NCBI RefSeq assembly: GCF_000499845.2
Contig: NC_023751.2
Coordinates: 27,885,862 to 27,949,861 of the forward strand
Origin: Phaseolus vulgaris
Taxonomy: Eukaryota; Streptophyta; Magnoliopsida; Fabales; Fabaceae
Length of the DNA stretch: 64,000 nucleotides
Direction of reading: 5' to 3'
The position numbers and the translations under genes are program-made. A model generated the notes under the pieces. That model was not told the DNA's origin. It did no database searches and saw only the letters and a program-made list of their open reading frames with translations. Positions 57,422 to 64,000 of the stretch are shown here, piece by piece. Each line of letters begins with the position of its first letter. The first letter of the stretch is position 1.

Positions 57422-57897
57422 CTTCTCCTTCTTTAGCTTTGTAAACAATGCATCTTTAACACCCTTGTGCACTTGTCATCATCTGAATGGAGAGCTTCTT
57501 GAGAGTCAGGATTACCATATGGCAACATGCCAATGGAGAGGATTCTAAAGTGCCAATGTCACCTAATGAAATGGAGAGGATTTTACTATAAATAGAGGTG
57601 CTTGGCCTTTCTACTATAAATGGAGGTGTTTGGCTCTTGGAAATACTTGAGTTATGCTGCTGAATTTGCTAGACAAACTCTTCTTGTCTCCTATCTTTAA
57701 GGTAGACACCTTGTTTGATCTCTCTCTCACTTTCTCCAAGTGATTAGGCTTAACCTATCACTCTCCACACTTATCATAGTACTCTTTGGAGCCAAGAGCT
57801 CTTTGTAGCTTCAACTTGCCCTCCATTTTCCATTGCTTCTACCAATCACTCCATTAAGACGAGAACCAATCCAATCCATGGAGGTTTCAGGCTATCA
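57422..57897 (+). repeat. 3' part of another Ty3-type LTR
   Basis: Plus-strand LTR end (...GGTTTCAGGCTATCA) with a TATA box ACTATAAATAG at 57585, repeated at about 57622, followed by a primer site. The 5' part lies beyond the chromovirus insertion and is not seen. Confidence 0.6.
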
Positions 57898-58872
57898 TTT
57901 GGTATCATGAGCAAGACTATGGTTCCAGTTAAGTTCTCTTCAATTTTTCTTTGATTTTGTATTTTTTGATTCATTTTCGTATTGTTCATCATGTTCCTTT
58001 CATGTCTTGAAGTTAATTAACCATTTTATTTGTGTTCTAAATGCTTTTTTCGGTTCAATTTCATTCACTTTACTTGAACCATCCACACTTTTAATTTAGG
58101 AATTCAATTTGGGTAAATTGTGTAGTTTTTATTAATTTTGCTTAAGACTTTAGATTTTTTTGGTTAAATTCTCTGTGTATGAGTAATTTTAATTTATGAA
58201 TCCATTTCTAGTCATGTCAAGTCATGTTAATCCATATATGACATCAATTCTAAGTAGTACTTTCATTCAATTTTTAATGGCTTGTTTTGTTTGATTTTTG
58301 CATGAGTCTAAAGAAAAATTTGAAGAATATACAATTTGTTATGCTTTGATTAGCTTTTATTTTCTGTAATTGAAATCTATACTTGTTAATTAGTTCACTA
58401 AAAAGTTCATAGGGTTAGAATTTCTATTGTTTCTTGAGTTTGTGTGCCAATTTTCATTGCATTCCTTTAAGTTTCATACTCTGAAAATTTACAGAAATTG
58501 AGTGTTGACTGAAATTATTTGTCATAATTTGATTTTTTATCAAATAATTATGAAATTATGGATTTAAGTACTTTGATGTTTTAGCAAACAGAATAAAAAC
58601 GAGTTTATCAAAATTCAAAATAGAAAAAATATGAAAAATCAAATAGAAGGCAGTAAGATGAACTTCGCCCAAAGCGTTGAATGTGTGCCCAATGCCATGA
58701 ACTAACAAGGAAAATTGCCCGATTTGTTAAAATTTATTGATGTGGTGTTTTGATGAAATTCGAGTTCCATTATTTAGCTAATTGATCATATTTTAAGTGA
58801 TAAAAATTCTAGAAGTTGAAACTGTTGAACTAAGTGGTGTTCAAGCTTTGAAGAATCCAAACTTTTGAAGGA
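57898..58872 (+). other. Primer site and leader of a Ty3-type element
   Basis: TGGTATCATGAGC at 57900-57912, then a T-rich leader of the same style as that of the chromovirus-like element. No gag is reached before the copia LTR at 58873. Confidence 0.55.
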
Positions 58873-59950
58873 TGTTGAAGGCTTGGCTGTGCTTGCTGTT
58901 GCTGAGCAGTCTTAGATAGGATCTGGGGTAGATTGTTTATGTAATCCACTCTTGATTGAATACAAAGCATAGGCATTCTCAATCATTTTAAAAAGAAAAG
59001 TGTTTTTCAAACTAAGTGAAAAAAAAATCGATTGTTTTGTCGAACAACCGATTGTTTATACTTAGGTGTTTTGAGAAAAGATTGAAAACTGTTTTTCAAA
59101 TGGTTGAGCTGTTAAAACCAAAACAACCGATTGATTCGAAGAAACAACTGATTGTTTGTTTTTGTACCATAAAAGAAAAATGGTTTTTGTTTTGACTGAG
59201 CTTTAAATGATTCTAACTGATTACGCTCCAGTCTTTAATGCTTTGACCAATCTTTAAAGGCAATTAATAGTTTGTTAAGATTTGATAACAAACAACAATC
59301 TTTGATATAAAACAGTAAAAACAGATTTGGGTTTTAACAAGAAAAGATTATGATTTTCAAAGAGTTGAGATTGCTTAGAGATTGAGATTGATCAAAGAGT
59401 GTGAGATAGGATTTTCGCTTGTATTGATTTCAGATTTGCTTCTGTAACAAGTGTAATCCTTGTATCTGTTGAACAAGTTTCTTCTGTGTGTTTGCTGAGA
59501 AGTGTTGTGTGTTCTTGAGGGGATCAAGATCAACATTCTTAGTGTTGGTGTGTTGGCCAAGAGAAGTGTGTGTTTTGAGGGGATCAAGGTCACTTTCTTG
59601 GTTGTGTTGTAAGTGATCTAGGTTTGATTGCTTAGTGGAATTCCTCAGTAGTTTTTGAGAATACTGGATGTAGCTCTGGGTTTAGAGTGAACCAGTATAA
59701 ACATCTATGTGCATTCTCTCTCCCTTAACTCTTTAAATTCAAATTTGATATTTGTATATTGGTATAAACAACCGACTGTTTCTGCGTAACAACTGATTGT
59801 TTTTCTGGTGCTGTGCTTTAGCTTTGTGATTTGGCAAACTGGATTCCTTATCAATTGTTTCTTGAGATAATTTCATTCTTGACTTAAAAGTTTTTGAAAT
59901 CCCTCTTTAAACCATTCACCCCCTCTAGTTTAAAACCATCCATTCTAACA
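58873..59950 (+). repeat. 5' LTR of third copia element
   Basis: The 1078-bp LTR runs TGTTGAAGGCTTGG...CCATTCTAACA. It contains paired AACAACCGATTGTTT-type motifs at 59022-59057, 59120-59159 and 59766-59804. Confidence 0.87.
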
Positions 59951-59952
59951 AT

Positions 59953-59964
59953 TGGTATCAGAGC
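59953..59964 (+). other. Primer binding site (initiator tRNA-Met)
   Basis: TGGTATCAGAGC, the canonical copia site. Confidence 0.9.
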
Positions 59965-60010
59965 TTGGTTCTTGAAAGTTATTCAAGTTGATCCTAAAAC
60001 TGTTTTTTAA

Positions 60011-61421
60011 ATGGTTGATAGATTACCTTTTGGGGAAAGTGCTTCAATCAACAGACCACCTCTGTTTTGTGGTTTGAACTACCAATTTTTGGAAAGTGAG
60101 AATGAAAATCTTTATGGAATCACTTGACAAAGGAATTTGGGATGCAATTGAAAATGGTCCTTTTGTCCCAAAGTTTGAAAAAGATGGATCTTTCATTTAA
60201 AAGCCTTGGTCTCAATGGACTGATTCAGAAAGCAAGAAGGCCAAATTCGATTGCATTGCCAAAAATATAATAACCTATGCTTTAAATTCTGATGAGTTTT
60301 TCAGGGTCTCTCAATGCAAATCATCAAAAGAAATGTGGGACACCTTGGAAGTAACTCATGAAGGTACAAATGAGGTAAAGAGAGCTAGGAAGCATACTCT
60401 AATCCAAGAGTATGAGATGTTCAGAATGCTCAAAGGTGAAACAATTGCTGAGGTGCAGAAAAGATTCACGCACACCATCAATCATCTCATGAGCCTTGAT
60501 AAGGCCTTTGAAAAGGAAGAACTAAACATCAAGATCTTGAAATGTCTTGATAGAGCATGGCAACCCAAGGTAACTGCTATTTCCGAATCTAAAGATCTAA
60601 CATCCTTTAGTATGGCTTCTTTGTTTGGCAAGCTTAGGGAACATGAGTTAGATATGAATCGACTCAATGTTCAAGAAAGCGAAGACAAGCACGTAAGAAG
60701 CATAACCTTAAAAGCTTCTAAGCACAAAGGAAAACAAGAATCCAGTGATGATAGTGATGAGGAAAATCTTAGCTTGCCGTCAAGAAAGTTTAGCAAATTC
60801 TTGAAGAGGAACCGCAACAAGGACAACAACAAAGATAGGTATGGAAACAAGAAATCAAATGATTTTAATTCAAATATCTATACTTGTTTTGGTTGTGGTG
60901 AGCAAGGTCACATAAAGACAGATTTCCCAAACAAAAGCAAGGAGAAGAAGTCTAGCCACAAAGACAAGAAAGGGAAAACAAAGAGCGCCTACATAGCTCG
61001 GGATGAAAATTAGGTATCATCATCAAGTTCTTCATCAAGTGAAGATGAGAAAGCTAACATCTGCTTGATTGCTAAAGAAGATGATGAATCTTGTAGCTCA
61101 AGTGAGGTAAGTTCATGTGCTTCTTTAAATGAACAAAATTATAGGGAATTGCTTGAAGCTTTTCAAGAAACTCATGATGAAGCTAATCGATTGGTTCTTT
61201 CAAACAACCGATTGAAAGAACTTAACAGCTGGTTGGAAAAGAGAGTGAAATCACTTGAAGATGAGATTGAAAAATAAAAAGATGATTTCAAAAACCTGGA
61301 AAATCATTTAAAAAAAAACCTCTTGCAAGTGTGACACTCTCATTTGCAAAAATTGTGAAAATCTTGAGAAAAAGGTTCATTATCTTGTTGACACTGTGGA
61401 CAAGCTTTCAAAAGGGAAATC
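60011..61421 (+). pseudogene. Copia gag, third element, first part
   Basis: ATG at 60011 (MVDRLPFG). NRPPLFCGLNYQF is followed by a frameshift near 60085 and a stop near 60200. The frame is then open from 60333 to 61013 with the gag core and the knuckle CFGCGEQGHIKTDF (about 60887), whose last Cys is replaced by Phe. TAG at 61011 and TAA at 61275 follow. The frame is cut at 61421 by a solo LTR. Confidence 0.85.
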
Positions 61422-62474
61422 TGATGGAGATCACATAGGTGAGGCTTTTATTCATGAAGGAAGAGGTTATTCACGCACACATTTGAAGTTCTTCCTTCTA
61501 GTCTTCTCAAATTTAAAGAAGACATAAATAAAGAGAGGACCAAGCCTAAATCCAAAAGAAGTCTACAAGCTTTCAAGAATAGGCTTCAATTAATGTCTCT
61601 CTTTATAGTTTCTTTTGTATAAATTTGTAAATAATATAGAATAATGTTTAGGTAGGTGCTAAGAGGGAAACCTAAAGAAACCTCTTTTTGTAAAGCATCC
61701 TTAGGCATTAGTTTAGAATTTTCTAGAAGGTGACTCTCCACGTCTCACTATAGGCGTTAGAAGTGAGTACCATGAAAGAGACTTTTGGTTAGCTTGTGGT
61801 GCAAGCTTTGTAAAGCTTCATGACCGGTCCTTGCTCTTATAAAAGGAGGGCTTGGGTCCTTCAAATAACAGAATTGATTTTTGAAGTAATGAAACTCTCC
61901 CAAATTGGTGATTGAGTGATTGAGAATTTGCCTTCTCCTCTTCCTAGTCTCATCTTGAGTGTCTTGGTTCCTCAAGTGGCGACAATTCACACTTATCTTG
62001 GAGCATTCACACTTCAAGTGGCGTGTTCATCAACCAAGTTCTTCAACCACATAAGTCTTCTCTCTTTTCCATCTATTTCTTTCATCTCCATGTCCATACG
62101 AACTCTTAAAACATGTCTTAGGACCTTTCTTGCAATTCTATTCGGTGCTTAGCTTTATTTCATGTTTTGTTCGGTTCATCTTCTTCCTTGCTGAGTTTAA
62201 TCGGTTCATCTTCCTTCTTTCTTGCTTTTGTTCGGTGCATTTTAATTGTTAAGCATTTTAATCGGTTCATTTGAATTCTTAAGCATTTTAATCGGTTCAA
62301 TTGGCAAGAAATGGACTTCCATATCAGTTTTGGAGTGGTGGCTCAAGTTTTGGTGAGTTCTTGAATCAAGAACATTGATCCAATTCTAGAAAAGTGCCTA
62401 TTCCCTTTCCAACTCAAGTTGATTTCCATAAAATGTCAAAGAATAATCTATATCTTGCTATTGGAATCATATCA
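61422..62474 (+). mobile_element. Solo LTR of chromovirus-like family in copia gag
   Basis: The 1053-bp solo LTR reads TGATGGAGATCACATAGG...GGAATCATATCA, with perfect duplication AAATC (61417-61421 and 62475-62479) and a TATA box TTATAAAAGG at 61837. Same family as 56437-57421. Confidence 0.9.
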
Positions 62475-62740
62475 AAATCTAACTTTGAGAACGTCTTGGA
62501 ATCTCAAAGCTGTGTTTTGGAAAGGATGGTTTAGGTTTCAATCCACAGAACCAACAAGATAAGTTTTCAATTTTTTTTTTAAGAAAGCCAGTAAAACAAC
62601 TGATTGTTAAATTGAAACAACCAGTTGTTACATGCTTTTATTGCATGAAGAAGGGCCACTCGGTTAGATCTACAAAATAAGAAAGTTCTTGTTCCTAGAG
62701 GCTACATGAAATGGATCCTAAAGGATGTGAGGTTCCAAAT
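62475..62740 (+). pseudogene. Copia gag, third element, second part
   Basis: Continues the gag after the solo LTR (SNFENVLESQS) and contains the second knuckle CFYCMKKGHSVRS (about 62632), damaged at its last Cys, then VPRGYMKW. A paired AACAACTGATTGTT motif lies just before the knuckle. Confidence 0.78.
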
Positions 62741-63480
62741 GAGAAAAAGAAACCTATTGGACCGACATTTGTGAAGGGACCAAGTCTTGTTGCTTGAACT
62801 CATGCTTGTGAAGGAAATCTAAAGAAGTGTGAAGGACTGAGTCATCTGATCAAGTTCTTGGAAGAAAAAGACCAACATTGAAGCTGAATCAATGTTCTGC
62901 ATCTGTCCAAAGGCCCTCAACAGTTAAAAGAGCTTCTTGGTCACAAAGCACACGACTCATTAAAAGAACAACATAAAGGATAAGACCTTCCTTTTCCCTG
63001 TTCTTAATTTTTGTTTTAAAGTTATTTTTCATGTTTAAATATCTTCTTTAAAAATGCTTAACTTCATCTGCTTTGAACTCTTTCTGCTCAATGGGTTAAA
63101 ATTCAAAATCAGTTTTAACTGCTGCAAAAAACAACCGATTGTTGAGACTGACAACATTGTGCATAAATCAATTTAATTTCTATTTGAATTTCTATCCTTT
63201 GCAGATCAATTTAAAGAGAGAATCCTGGTCAATGAACCTGTGTTGAAAGTTGATCACGTTCAGAGAGAAGTTACAAACAGTCATAAAGGAATATATTCCA
63301 AAATCTAGGAAATTCAAGAGCCTTAATGACTAGTCAAAGATCACCTGTGAAGACCATGTGATTTTCAGCTTTTTCTGACGTTTTCTGTGCAGGGCAGGGT
63401 CAAGTCCTCTCTCTCTGAAAATCTGGTACCCACTCATGTCATTGAATGCTTTTTAATTCTATTACTGCTATAAAATTTGG
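62741..63480 (+). other. Non-coding remnant of third copia element
   Basis: No open frame of note. 63250-63480 resembles the stretch before the third ORF in copia1 and copia2, so pol has been deleted between about 62760 and 63200. A TATA-like CTATAAAAT stands at 63468-63476. Confidence 0.5.
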
Positions 63481-64000
63481 TGCAGCTGATCTCTTCCACA
63501 AGACAACAATTGCAACTGTTCCGTCCGGTTCACCGGGACGTCTTCGTGCGCGACCTCCACCGTCGGCTAGGGACTCCTTCCCACTGGTGGCCCGTGGATT
63601 CCTGCAAAAAAGAGGACAAAAGGCGCCCTAGCGGCCGTGTGCACTCCGGCGCTCAAGTCAGCCAACAAGAAACACCAAAACTGTCCACCTACGTGTCTGA
63701 GCACCGCGTATGGCACTCTGAAGGCGGTAAAAGAACTGTGTATAATGTGTGTGTTGTCTCCTCAGGCAAAAATATTCCCAGTCACTTGGACGTAACCTTG
63801 AAGCATGAGCAAGCAACTAGAGAGTTCTCTGGTAAATTTGCCGAAAGTTCCAACCCTTTTCCAACATTCCCCGCGCTATTTAAACCACCCCAAGCATTTA
63901 AAGCGCCTTAAAAGCGCTTTTAATTACAAACGAACGCACTCATTAAAGCGTTTAATTAGAAAACGTAGCGCATTTAAGACGTTGAAACGCTTGGAGTCAT
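63481..64000 (+). repeat. Probable start of another LTR, cut by window edge
   Basis: Abrupt change to GC-rich sequence starting TGCAGCTGATCTCTTCC. It has a TATA-like CTATTTAAA at about 63874 and an inverted repeat AAAGCGC...GCGCTTT at 63899-63919, the look of a Ty3 LTR U3 region. No second copy in the window, so identity and borders are uncertain. The open frames in it are not convincing genes. Confidence 0.4.

Larger units (their letters stand above)
58873..63480 (+). mobile_element. Third copia element, related to the 12279-30569 pair, pol deleted
   Basis: 5' LTR, primer site and a decayed gag split by a solo LTR, then a short tail similar to the region before the third ORF of the other copies. 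Integrase, reverse transcriptase, RNase H and the 3' LTR are absent. The gag homology and the TGTTGAAG LTR start show the relation. Confidence 0.82.

Noticed and set aside
63446..63911. Open frames of 61 and 144 residues near the right edge
   Set aside because: They cross the composition break at 63481, overlap each other and match no family I recognise; the DNA looks like an LTR.

Overview
This window is plant nuclear heterochromatin built almost entirely of nested and broken LTR retrotransposons. I recognise no host gene, rRNA, tRNA or CRISPR array. The element families (Tat-type Ty3 with an extra RNase H, an Athila-like Ty3 with a tRNA-Asp primer site, a chromovirus-like Ty3, and Ty1/copia elements with a third ORF) and their style suggest a dicot, most likely a legume of the bean/cowpea/soybean group. 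The species is inference.

Layout. (1) 1-3708: 5' end of a minus-strand Tat element that leaves the window at base 1. (2) 3709-4690: AT-rich spacer holding a 269-bp Mutator-like MITE with a perfect 9-bp target duplication. (3) 4691-12278: an old, decayed copia element. Its reverse transcriptase is split at 7886/12244 by a 4.35-kb Athila-like insertion folded into a giant inverted repeat, flanked by the target duplication ATGTT. (4) 12279-30569: LTR-copia-LTR-copia-LTR, two copia internal regions sharing a middle LTR, with unrelated sequence on the two sides. (5) 30570-31249: Ty3 gag scrap. (6) 31250-57421: a minus-strand chromovirus-like Ty3 element, split in its protease region by a 19.7-kb Tat element (33363-53073, target duplication CTTCC). 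The Tat element contains a solo LTR (39144-40213, duplication GTTTG) and a gag-only Athila-like element (40230-46525). It also carries an antisense, apparently two-exon gene (49042-51651) and tandem stem-loop repeats. (7) 57422-58872: LTR end, primer site and leader of another Ty3 element. (8) 58873-63480: a third copia element, related to those in (4), whose gag is split by a solo LTR (61422-62474, duplication AAATC) and whose pol is missing. (9) 63481-64000: what looks like the start of another LTR running off the right edge.

How the parts work together. Each element once supplied its own promoter (TATA in the LTR), tRNA primer site, gag, protease, integrase, reverse transcriptase/RNase H and polypurine tract. 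None is intact as read. The copia breaks are mostly one-base losses in homopolymer runs, each intact in the sister copy, so some may be sequencing or assembly error. The points most worth a second look are the fold-back Athila-like insertion (a potential hairpin-RNA source), the antisense gene of the Tat element, the 37-bp tandem stem-loops with a compensatory base-pair change, the iterated palindromic motifs of the copia family, and the TATA box in front of the copia third ORF.
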